Below are positions 17,901 to 24,922 of a stretch of DNA of 64,000 bases, in pieces. Every line of letters begins with the position of its first letter. Positions within the stretch are counted from its first letter, which is position 1. The translations under genes and the position numbers were made by a program. Source of the stretch: Vibrio qingdaonensis (lineage in GTDB: Bacteria > Pseudomonadota > Gammaproteobacteria > Enterobacterales > Vibrionaceae); assembly GCF_026191675.1 (NCBI RefSeq), contig NZ_JAKRRY010000004.1, positions 62,001 through 126,000 on the forward strand, read 5' to 3'. A model generated the notes under the pieces. It searched no databases and had not been told where the DNA came from. It saw only the letters and a program-made list of their open reading frames with translations.

Positions 17901-18967
17901 AACAAACCGCGAGCCTTGCTGAGATAGAAATCGACACCAGAAGTGCGATTTCTATCTCATACTCTGCCACCCTTGGCTATGCTCATGAAAGTATTACTCC
18001 TCAAATCGTAAGAGCAATGGCTCTGTGCCGGGAGTATTCAATCACGGTAATAAATGAAAAAGCAGAGCAACTTTTCCTTATACAGTGGAGCTCTGCAATG
18101 ATGCTGGTAGTTAAAGCACGGCATAGGGAAGCCTTAAAGGAGATTGAAGCGCTATATGAGATTGCTCAAAGTTCAAGGTTAGAGCACCTTTTCATTGCGG
18201 CTGCACAACTAAAAGGTGCTGTTGAGTTTGCACAAGGACGATTTTTAACATCGGTTAAAACACAAGATGAAGTAATTGATCTGTTTTGTTATGAAAAACA
18301 CCATGAAAAATTGTCAATATATTCGTTCGATCCTGGTGTGTCTTTATATATTATTCAAGCAATCAACTATTGGTTCCTTGGCGATGAAAAACAGTGTGAA
18401 CGATGCTTAAATACAGCTATCAAACTTTGTGAACAGTCTGACTTACCAACAGATAAAACACATGTATACAATTATTGTGCGTTTTTGTTTGTCTTTAAAA
18501 AAGATATCGATAACGCAAAGAAATATGCAAAAATATGTTTTGATTTGGCGGTAGAGTATAACCATGAGGTTTGGATTGCCCATTCTGAAGTAATGTTAGG
18601 GTGGGTTGAATGTAAAGTTGGCAATAATTGTGATGGTGTAGAGCTCATTAGGTCAGGTTATGAAAAGTACGTTAATACTGGTGGTGTTGGACACACCTCA
18701 TTTTTATTAACGTTGCTATCCGAAGGTGTGTATTTGTCTGGAAATTTAACGGAAGCTATTGAAATACTGAAGCGTTCAATCACGCTTGCAGAAGAACACG
18801 ATGACAAGTTTTATTTAGCAGGAAGTTATCTGCTGATGAGTGAGTACCAGAACGGAAATAAACAAAAGTCCGAATATTTTAATAGGTCTCATCATTGTGC
18901 ACTCAATCAGGAAGCTACTGGGTTTATTGACAATATGCTGTTGAATAAGTCGTTAGTAGTTAGGTAA
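14924..18967 (+). CDS. Ser/Thr kinase - degenerate class III cyclase - AAA ATPase - TPR fusion protein
   Basis: The kinase domain covers about residues 25-290. It has the Gly-rich loop GEGGFGQV, Lys in VAIK, catalytic HRDIKPAN and metal-binding DFG. A class III nucleotide-cyclase homology domain follows (about 345-510), recognised by GDTLLFYFGYP and GRIANRAMELSRQAQNGQIV. Where active cyclases have F-x-D-x-x-G it reads VLALIISSDS, so the metal-binding Asp is missing and activity is unlikely. Next come an AAA/STAND-type ATPase (Walker A GEAGIGKS, Walker B FVFEDLHWSD) and a long helical TPR-like C-terminus. The architecture and the 1347-residue length match the 'TOMM system kinase/cyclase fusion' family, but no azole-peptide genes are nearby. 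No membrane segment is seen. The ATG at 14924 is the first ATG in a frame open from a TTG at 14891; no good ribosome site marks either. Confidence 0.9.
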   Translation: MLRNSVGNLQRTKSSVETCFHSTEYQLVEKIGEGGFGQVYKAQQHSTGKYVAIKFLILSDDFSVSKKDRYISRFHRESELISRLNHPNIVTLIDKGQQGDYLIYAVYEYIEGETLQQHLQTHGALNACLAAEIMSCVLDALAHAHQKGVIHRDIKPANIMLYQVGAKTHVKVLDFGIGTLKNEARQLDYKSITLTQETLGTPTYSAPEQLRGEPPLPQTDIYVWGLVFLECLTGVPTFTGTSLASIFHQQLSQANVPLGVLAGHSSANFFRRVLNKRPLQRPSDTAKLYHEFNQLTFSNLVGVLERSPLCVNDSNESSLPFSCHDETVITDGKISFSHLSERKQIAVLALIISSDSVADSYAPRIAQDVVDMLHRDQMQQCIDIAVRYGACHIGSLGDTLLFYFGYPQVTDNDSRLCSRAALEIASNVANKNALLKWQHSIVSQVKMGIDIGLIAALPNCVPEGRIANRAMELSRQAQNGQIVCTENVHAILDSYVEFDGLVLNEQSRRVSDQDTNTCYLLCGERQSEAFGFLRGSRKHRSFVGRDCELMQLSQIVAYQSEESHSASPLIHIHGEAGIGKSRLVIEFRDSLQNRRHLVGQCLPEHKNNALYPILSMLKHKLSLLGLTELQSTLRLKQAVDQTPLNGVQGKQGLIVLSAWLGLPISDSDSLTELSPELQKTRLFEVISCLFCSSETRNQKMVEQYLFVFEDLHWSDPTSREFIQHFVQSEGFVQQRHLWLTTSRNSLPKSLVNIPKTLVQLDKLSVHQSRVFINDLFDKQPLSETLLTLLVERGDGVPLFIEELIASLQKQRLVHKVNGVIDFVNSDMKSQVPVTLRALLQQRLDSLSFSKDTAQLAACIGRDFDYRLLVKASDKDEAQVQLDLKELVDADLVILQRKMNGNSYIFKHALVMDAAYESTHKDRRKAAHLSVAEALEVSMGADIRLMANHYELAGRTEKSLALWKLFGDQNKKVGLHDTAIIGYEKSLSLIEGIEQTASLAEIEIDTRSAISISYSATLGYAHESITPQIVRAMALCREYSITVINEKAEQLFLIQWSSAMMLVVKARHREALKEIEALYEIAQSSRLEHLFIAAAQLKGAVEFAQGRFLTSVKTQDEVIDLFCYEKHHEKLSIYSFDPGVSLYIIQAINYWFLGDEKQCERCLNTAIKLCEQSDLPTDKTHVYNYCAFLFVFKKDIDNAKKYAKICFDLAVEYNHEVWIAHSEVMLGWVECKVGNNCDGVELIRSGYEKYVNTGGVGHTSFLLTLLSEGVYLSGNLTEAIEILKRSITLAEEHDDKFYLAGSYLLMSEYQNGNKQKSEYFNRSHHCALNQEATGFIDNMLLNKSLVVR

Positions 18968-18991
18968 TCAATATCATTGGATTAGGGAATT

Positions 18992-20446
18992 ATGTTTAAA
19001 GGAATTATAGCGGTTCTAAGTTTAACGTTATCGATACCAGTTGTAGGTGAAGAACAACGCATCGACGAGGCAAAGTTGAATGCTATAGAGCAGCTTCCTA
19101 TCGCCTGTGATAACTACATAAAACGGGGTTATACCAATGTTCAAGCGTGTTTTCCTGCTGTCGTTGGAAATAGGATTACAGATTTAGACGTAAAAGGGCT
19201 AACAGTCCAACAGTTTAACTCTTTAAGTTGGCCAGTGTCGGCACGTCATGTTGGGCTTCCTGACTTAAAAACGAAATTTGATACAACATATGACACGTAT
19301 CCAGTGTGGCAGTCATGGATGACGCTGAATGACTTTTATGTACTTGATGATAAAGAGGACATGACATGGTTTTCTTCAAGATCGAGCATTCCTCAGTCGT
19401 GTAAAAAGCTAGTTGCAGGCGATGAAAAGGGTAACAGTAGATTGTCTGAATTTTTAGTGAAACACAAGTCGGTGCCCGTTGGACCCAAAGTTCAAGTGCT
19501 CACTATGGATAAGACAGCCTCAGGCCATCGTGTGTATGATGAACAAAAGAATAAACTCAAATTTCAGGTGTACTTTAATAATGTCGCATATAACAGCTTG
19601 TTAGAATATGAGGATGAAATAAAATTAGGTGGAGTCAAGTTTAAATCTGGTACGTTTAATGGCGTGAACGACAGTGAGCGAGGCGCTATATTCGTAAAAG
19701 CTGCATGGAAAATTCTACAAGAGGACAATACAGACTTACATCGAACGGTTTCTTTTGTCGTAAATGATGAAACCGAGACATGTGAGTTAGAGTTAGTGGG
19801 CTTGGTTGGGCTACATATAGTTAGTCGAGATATTCCCAGTAACCTTGCAAATGCGTATAAAGGAAATTTGTGGACATGGTCTACCTACGAGTACAAACAC
19901 AATTCGCCTACAACTACTGAGTTTGATGATGGATCGTATTTAGACAGCAGGTGGTTATTTTTCAGTAAAGAGATGTCTAAGGAGGAAATCGAAAATCAGT
20001 GTTTTTATGGTGAAAAGGCTAAGCTGTCTAACTATAAAGTAGCCGATAAAACATCTTGTGTAGTTAATAATCCAAATATAAAGCCAAGCGTTATACTGTC
20101 GAATGACTATGGAGAGTTTTCAGATGATTTCCCAGTGGATCCAGAAAGTCCGATATTGAATACAGTCTGGAAAAATTATACCCCTGTGGGAGTTCAATGG
20201 TCAGAGGGGGGAGTATTAATGTCAACAGCTAAAAATAAAAGGACAGATTCAGATGATCAACCATTTTTAGCAAATAATGTATTAGAACCATATACGCCTT
20301 TGTCTGGGTGTTCCCAGTGTCATACGCAAGGCAATAAAACACAGGAGGGAGAGTTAAGAAATGAAATGATGTTTTTGAACGACAATACAAGAAGAAAGGA
20401 AGGCTGGGTTGACTTTAACCTACTTACAATAAGGAAAATAAAATGA
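18992..20446 (+). CDS. exported monohaem (CxxCH) protein A of the kinase cluster
   Basis: It has a signal peptide (IIAVLSLTLSIPVVG) and a 484-residue body with a single haem c motif, CSQCH, near residue 440. The C-terminal part shares a pattern with the protein encoded at 22602: GLHIVSRDIP then WTWSTYEYKHN, a later VWKNYTPVGVQ, and the CxxCH. It is thus a monohaem cytochrome-type protein with a conserved domain of unknown function. Its N-terminal half is not recognised. It starts 24 bases after the kinase stop with a good AGGGAA site, and its stop overlaps the next gene as ATGA. Base composition appears AT-richer than the rest of the window. Electron-transfer or redox-sensor roles are inference. 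Confidence 0.8.
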   Translation: MFKGIIAVLSLTLSIPVVGEEQRIDEAKLNAIEQLPIACDNYIKRGYTNVQACFPAVVGNRITDLDVKGLTVQQFNSLSWPVSARHVGLPDLKTKFDTTYDTYPVWQSWMTLNDFYVLDDKEDMTWFSSRSSIPQSCKKLVAGDEKGNSRLSEFLVKHKSVPVGPKVQVLTMDKTASGHRVYDEQKNKLKFQVYFNNVAYNSLLEYEDEIKLGGVKFKSGTFNGVNDSERGAIFVKAAWKILQEDNTDLHRTVSFVVNDETETCELELVGLVGLHIVSRDIPSNLANAYKGNLWTWSTYEYKHNSPTTTEFDDGSYLDSRWLFFSKEMSKEEIENQCFYGEKAKLSNYKVADKTSCVVNNPNIKPSVILSNDYGEFSDDFPVDPESPILNTVWKNYTPVGVQWSEGGVLMSTAKNKRTDSDDQPFLANNVLEPYTPLSGCSQCHTQGNKTQEGELRNEMMFLNDNTRRKEGWVDFNLLTIRKIK

Positions 20447-21156
20447 ACGTAAAAACAGACTTAACTGAAGCATTTGTAATTAGAGATCAATTTTGTTGCT
20501 TGAAATTGCTGACATCGATAATAACCAGCAGTCAGCTTCAAGACCAAACATCGAGCATATACCAGTATCTTGATGAAAGTAAAAACTTACAAGTTATATT
20601 ACAGAATATATTTTATATACCCAGTGCCATTCTTGAATTCGATAACACACCAGTGTTAAGTGCATTACTACTAAAATGTGCAGGTAATGATCTAAGTAAA
20701 AGCGATCTGAGTGTCTCTCACGCTATTATGAGTGATGAGTATGCCAGAAATTTAGTGAAAGAGAGTGCTAGCCGCACTACATCGACTCAGCAGATCTCTT
20801 TGACGATAGGAAAAGCGGCGTATAGATGTGCTTTTTCCATTTTAGATGAGCTATGTGACTTGGATGATATTAAGTATGATGATGGTGAGAAGCTACCAAG
20901 TACGGGGCAGTCTAAGAGTGTGACTTTGTTAATGCTTAAGGTGGCGAGTAACGAAGAGCTAAGAGAAGTCATCAATAAAACGGAAAACCCAGAGCAATTA
21001 GCAGAACGTCTACGTGAAGTTGATGTCGGTAAGGGTTTTGAACGCTTAGACAATGAAATTTCTATGAAGTTGTCACAACTAATTATCAATAAGAACGAAG
21101 ATAAATCAGCCTTGGTGAATTTCGTGGGGCAAACAATGCATCACGTTACATGGTAA
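20443..21156 (+). CDS. orphan 237-residue cytosolic protein of the kinase cluster
   Basis: I recognise no family. The protein is helical and acidic, with no signal peptide or membrane segment. Recognisable stretches are SASRTTSTQQISLTIGKAAY, ILDELCDLDDIKYDDGEKLP and ENPEQLAERLREVDVGKGFE. The ATG overlaps the stop of the haem-protein gene (ATGA) and has an AAGGA site, so it is certainly translated with it. The Ser/Thr-rich SASRTTSTQQ run could be a kinase target; this is speculation. It is the last gene of the kinase transcript before an intergenic region with a GTAATA direct repeat. Confidence 0.75.
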   Translation: MNVKTDLTEAFVIRDQFCCLKLLTSIITSSQLQDQTSSIYQYLDESKNLQVILQNIFYIPSAILEFDNTPVLSALLLKCAGNDLSKSDLSVSHAIMSDEYARNLVKESASRTTSTQQISLTIGKAAYRCAFSILDELCDLDDIKYDDGEKLPSTGQSKSVTLLMLKVASNEELREVINKTENPEQLAERLREVDVGKGFERLDNEISMKLSQLIINKNEDKSALVNFVGQTMHHVTW

Positions 21157-21230
21157 TTGCAGATAAGATGGTCGCTGTCGAATGAACGGCATAACCGTAT
21201 AGCGTGGGTCTTTAGTGGCATGTTTTAGTT

Positions 21231-21248
21231 TGTAATACTGGTGTAATA
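21231..21248 (+). promoter_or_regulatory. GTAATA direct repeat, copy 1 (11-base spacing)
   Basis: GTAATA occurs at 21232-21237 and again at 21243-21248, each preceded by T. The pair lies about 85 bases upstream of the FHA-regulator start. A TATTAT that could act as a -10 lies about 20 bases downstream. The same paired motif precedes three further transcripts in this cluster. Confidence 0.55.
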
Positions 21249-21331
21249 GACTTCTATTGCCCCAACGCTATTATCACCGATATAGAGTCTTATTAAACGG
21301 GCTTGGCAATGACTATTTTGTGAGGGGAGCT

Positions 21332-22315
21332 ATGGCATTTTTAATATCACAGTCGACAAATTATCAGGTTTACCTGAAAGCATTCCATCAGTTTGGGCGT
21401 TTGACCTCGGCAGTCGATACCGTCATTGACAGTCCGGAAATTTCACGCATTCATGGCATTATTGAGTGGATAGACGCAGGTTGGTATATTCGAGATATCA
21501 GTAAAAATGGAATTTGGCTAAATAATCAACCTATTACTGCCAATTCATTGCAGCCTTTATCACTCCACGATACGATCAGTTTTGCAAATCGTCGAGACAT
21601 TACCTTCGTGGTCGAAAACCTAGATAAACCTTGTGATGCTTTAGTGCCGATGTCTTCCTCTGAGCCCGATGACAGTAAAACTTATAAGCCCATTTTATTA
21701 CAGCAATATCACTTTTTACCGTCTGAAACCTCACCTGAATTGATCATTTACTATGACGTCAGTGAGAAGCAGTGGTACTGCGAAAACTTATCGGAATCCT
21801 CGGTTCATAAAATTGAAGATGGAGAGATGTTGGAGTTTTCTCACTCAATGTGGCAGTTGATGAAAGGGGTTGATCAAACGGTTAATGAAACCGTCGCGAT
21901 TAACGAAAATGTCGACGCTGACTTATGTTATGTCTTCAACATTAGCCAAGATGAAGAGTTGACGGAACTCACATTAAAGAATCGCAATGGTGATATTGAT
22001 TGCGATACACGCACTCATCACTACTTAACAGCGTTGCTGGCGAGATACAAAGGGCAAGATCGACTTAATTCATTGCCTGCCGATCTACAAGGCTGGCGTA
22101 GTATAGAGCAGTTAACCAAAGATATTGGTTTGTCTGAATCTCATGTCAATATTCAAATTCACAGGGCGAGGAAGCAGATTTCAGACAAGCTGTTATCTGC
22201 TGGGATTTGTGAGCCACTGCTTATTGAGCGAAAACGTGGTCGAGTGAGATTGGCAGCGACCAATTTTAAAGTGTTCAAAGGGCAAGCGCTAGAATTAGAT
22301 TCAACATCCATATAG
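21332..22315 (+). CDS. FHA-domain protein with C-terminal winged-helix-like DNA-binding domain
   Basis: FHA domains bind phosphothreonine peptides. The N-terminal domain (about residues 10-90) has the core FHA residues: FGR, SxxH in ISRIHG, and DISKNGIWLNN. The C-terminal 100 residues read SIEQLTKDIGLSESHVNIQI, then HRARKQISDKL and ERKRGRVRLA, like the recognition helix and wing of OmpR/SARP-type regulators. I chose the ATG at 21332 because GAGGGGAG lies just before it; the open frame extends to a TTG at 21257. Placed between the kinase and its presumed target genes, it is the likely kinase-responsive transcription factor. Phosphorylation by the kinase is inference. Confidence 0.85.
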   Translation: MAFLISQSTNYQVYLKAFHQFGRLTSAVDTVIDSPEISRIHGIIEWIDAGWYIRDISKNGIWLNNQPITANSLQPLSLHDTISFANRRDITFVVENLDKPCDALVPMSSSEPDDSKTYKPILLQQYHFLPSETSPELIIYYDVSEKQWYCENLSESSVHKIEDGEMLEFSHSMWQLMKGVDQTVNETVAINENVDADLCYVFNISQDEELTELTLKNRNGDIDCDTRTHHYLTALLARYKGQDRLNSLPADLQGWRSIEQLTKDIGLSESHVNIQIHRARKQISDKLLSAGICEPLLIERKRGRVRLAATNFKVFKGQALELDSTSI

Positions 22316-22433
22316 TGATGACTTCATTGCTGTCTTCCTTATCGTTTGAGTGTTCCGATATTTATGAAAGTGAACAGGCTGGCCCTTCATCGTTTAGGTG
22401 AAATGGCTAGCTATGCTTCTCGACAGATCCTGC

Positions 22434-22450
22434 TGTAATAAGCCGTAATA
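22434..22450 (+). promoter_or_regulatory. GTAATA direct repeat, copy 2 (10-base spacing)
   Basis: GTAATA at 22435-22440 and 22445-22450, 152 bases upstream of the second haem-protein gene. The surrounding TGCTGTAATAAGCCGTAATA is nearly identical to copy 3. The rest of the 286-base gap 22316-22601 has no gene that I can support. Confidence 0.6.
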
Positions 22451-22601
22451 ACATCTTGCGTTTTTTCGCTCTACTCTTTGTCCGTGGCGATTATCCTTGG
22501 GTGGACAGAATGTTTGCACTGGATAAAGCACAGAGGCCATTTGATTGCTGACGTTGTACTGGTTATGCAATCAGGTACTGGTTAAAGAGTAGGAGACTAG
22601 G

Positions 22602-24692
22602 ATGAAAACAATACGGATATTAATTGGTTTAGTGGCATCGCTGGCACTTGGACCTGTCGTGGCGAGCAGTATCGAGTCGAACATATGGACACTGGGGAAT
22701 GTCATCTTTGATGATGGTGGAAAGGCAAAGGGGTCGTTTGTTTTTTCTTCAGAATCAGGCCAATGTGAAGCAGTGAACGTCACAGTGAGTGGCCCTTTGT
22801 TCAATGGTGCCGACTTTACTTTTGCAAGCTATAAAGACCGAATTTCATGCAATGCAAACTATCTTGATGCTTGTGAGGGCGAGTGCCCTAGTGGCTCAAG
22901 ATATTTTAGGCTCACCTTCGAAAATGCGCTTAGTGACAATGTCATTGAGACAAACGTCGCGACTGGTTCGGTAGAGAGCGGTACGTATTATGGAAAGGGA
23001 GCGTTTGCCAATGCAAAAGGCGGCAAGAATGGTCTCGTTCAGATCATGCCCAATAATATTGATTATGGGATGTACTTTGACGCTGATATTCGCGATGCGG
23101 AGTTTTGCCAGCTTTCTGTCGATAATGGAAGATTGAGTTTTGGAGACGGGGTGACTAATCCGGCGATGACCTGTCCAGATTTATTTTCGTGGTACTTATT
23201 TACTAAAGTGATTGATGATGAGTTTTGGGTGAAATGGGCAGATGAGACCCAAAATTGGCCCGAAAATCCGTTACCGTTATGTAGTTCAGAAAATTCAGCG
23301 GATTGCTGTAACCCTAATCAGGTGGTTAATCAAGACAGTGCTTACCTTAAAAACTGCCCTTATTTTCCAGGGGAGGAGCAACAGGCACTTATTGAAAAAG
23401 CCAAGCATGCCACCAATGCAAAAAGTGCTAATAGCAGCAATGTACAGTCATTCGTCGAAAACTTTGAGAGTTTGATCAAAGTGGGTAACCCGGTAATCAA
23501 GGAGAGACAAGACCAAATTGCGACCTATTTAGCCAATGAATGTACTTCTGCAGAGATCGATACCATTCTACCGAACGACCCTGAGAGCATTGGTCGTGTA
23601 CTTCGCCAAACTAATGCAGAAGTGACCATCAGAAATCAGGAGTTTCACGAGTACCTATATCGCAACAATTTATACAATAGTGATGGTGTGTTAGCGGTGT
23701 ATAGCCGAAACGATGCTAATCAAGTTAACAATGCACCTTATCATCTTGGTAATCAGTCAGCGGTGAATTCTGCTTCAAGCAAACTAGCAACGGTTGACCT
23801 TCCTCCTCAATCAATAATGATTAAAAGTAACTGGTTAAGTGAAAAATTGATCGGCGCGATGCGCGCAAAATATCCAGAGCAAATGGTTGACTTTGCGGCA
23901 TCAGATCAATATATCAGACAGATACACAAGACACCGGTCACGTTGAAAAATGGTAAAAATTGCCATATTACGGATAATCACCTGTTAATGGCTTTTCATG
24001 TCTCTTCGAAAGATATTCCCCGCTGGGTCTGGACGACGTTTGAGCATAAAAATAACCCCGGGCGCTGCGACTTTACGGGTTGTAATGATAGCTTTGGGTA
24101 TAGGGCAACAAGGCCTGTTACTGGAGAATCCACTAACTATATTTCGCCATGGCAGAAAAGCGACAATCTAGCTCAAAGTTCCGTGGTATTCGCTCGCGAT
24201 CTCCAGTACCCAGAAGGGAAGCCAACAGAGCAACTCACGGTGTTATTGTCGCATTTTGGTATAGCAACACAAAGCAAACCGCAAGCTGTCAGTGTGCTTC
24301 CGAGTAAATCGAACTTTGCTTGGAAAAACTATCGCTTGAAGGGCTCTCAGGTGAACTTCACGGATAACCAAGGTCGACCCACTCATTTAGGGAACTCGAT
24401 CACAGAGGCTGGGTTTATGTCTAACTCAAGTTGTATTGGTTGTCATGCAAGGGCGGGTGTTGCACTCATTGAAGCAACGAAAACGGGCGAGCGAGATAAA
24501 GCAAATTTCTTCCACCTAGGTGTATTTGAACCAACATTCAGTGAATTTGGCTATCAACAGTCGCATGATGGGATCCCCAATCAAAAATGGTATTACCAAG
24601 ACAACGGTAACCAATCTTTAGAAGTGCTACAAACAGACTTTGTTTGGGGCTTTCTTAATGCTCAACCACTCTGCATGGACGATTGTGGGTAA
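22602..24692 (+). CDS. exported monohaem (CxxCH) protein B with N-terminal secreted domain
   Basis: After a signal peptide (ILIGLVASLALGPVVA) comes a beta-rich domain starting IWTLGNVIFDDGGKAKGSFV (about residues 28-200), of a type found in secreted proteins. The C-terminal half resembles protein A: LLMAFHVSSKDIP then WTTFEHKNNPGRCD, FAWKNYRLKGSQVNFTD, and a single haem motif CIGCH near residue 610. Extra cysteine pairs occur in the first half (CSSENSADCC; CEGECPSG) and at the end (CMDDCG), so disulfides are likely in the periplasm. AGGAG precedes the ATG. Protein A and B share the haem domain but not their N-termini, suggesting shared chemistry with different partners or ligands. Confidence 0.82.
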   Translation: MKTIRILIGLVASLALGPVVASSIESNIWTLGNVIFDDGGKAKGSFVFSSESGQCEAVNVTVSGPLFNGADFTFASYKDRISCNANYLDACEGECPSGSRYFRLTFENALSDNVIETNVATGSVESGTYYGKGAFANAKGGKNGLVQIMPNNIDYGMYFDADIRDAEFCQLSVDNGRLSFGDGVTNPAMTCPDLFSWYLFTKVIDDEFWVKWADETQNWPENPLPLCSSENSADCCNPNQVVNQDSAYLKNCPYFPGEEQQALIEKAKHATNAKSANSSNVQSFVENFESLIKVGNPVIKERQDQIATYLANECTSAEIDTILPNDPESIGRVLRQTNAEVTIRNQEFHEYLYRNNLYNSDGVLAVYSRNDANQVNNAPYHLGNQSAVNSASSKLATVDLPPQSIMIKSNWLSEKLIGAMRAKYPEQMVDFAASDQYIRQIHKTPVTLKNGKNCHITDNHLLMAFHVSSKDIPRWVWTTFEHKNNPGRCDFTGCNDSFGYRATRPVTGESTNYISPWQKSDNLAQSSVVFARDLQYPEGKPTEQLTVLLSHFGIATQSKPQAVSVLPSKSNFAWKNYRLKGSQVNFTDNQGRPTHLGNSITEAGFMSNSSCIGCHARAGVALIEATKTGERDKANFFHLGVFEPTFSEFGYQQSHDGIPNQKWYYQDNGNQSLEVLQTDFVWGFLNAQPLCMDDCG

Positions 24693-24726
24693 TAATTCAG
24701 CAGAATTGATTGGTAAATGACTTGAT

Positions 24727-24748
24727 GGCAAGGGAGGCGTCCCTTGTC
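24727..24748 (+). terminator. possible weak terminator or mRNA hairpin after haem protein B
   Basis: CAAGGGA and TCCCTTG form exact 7-base arms with a GGCG loop, starting about 35 bases after the stop codon. The following sequence is only moderately T-rich, so this may be a stabilising hairpin and not a true terminator. Confidence 0.4.
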
Positions 24749-24812
24749 ATTGTAAATTGCAATATGGTTGTTGACCACATAGCTGCAATCTTTCTCTTCA
24801 TCCCTTGCTTGC

Positions 24813-24829
24813 TGTAATAAACCGTAATA
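24813..24829 (+). promoter_or_regulatory. GTAATA direct repeat, copy 3 (10-base spacing)
   Basis: GTAATA at 24814-24819 and 24824-24829, 94 bases upstream of the flavoenzyme start. TGCTGTAATAAACCGTAATA differs from copy 2 at one base. It supports co-regulation of the haem protein and the flavoenzyme. Confidence 0.6.
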
Positions 24830-24922
24830 ATAAATCGCTCAAATTGGTATTAGAGTAACTCGTTATACGAATCTAATTAATATCGTCGAGCGTGGTTCAC
24901 GGTATCTCTAAAGAGGTTAATT

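Noticed and set aside
20443..21156. A TOMM or other RiPP precursor
   Set aside because: At 237 residues with no nitrile-hydratase-like leader, no Gly-Gly motif and no Cys/Ser/Thr-rich core at the end, it does not look like a precursor.
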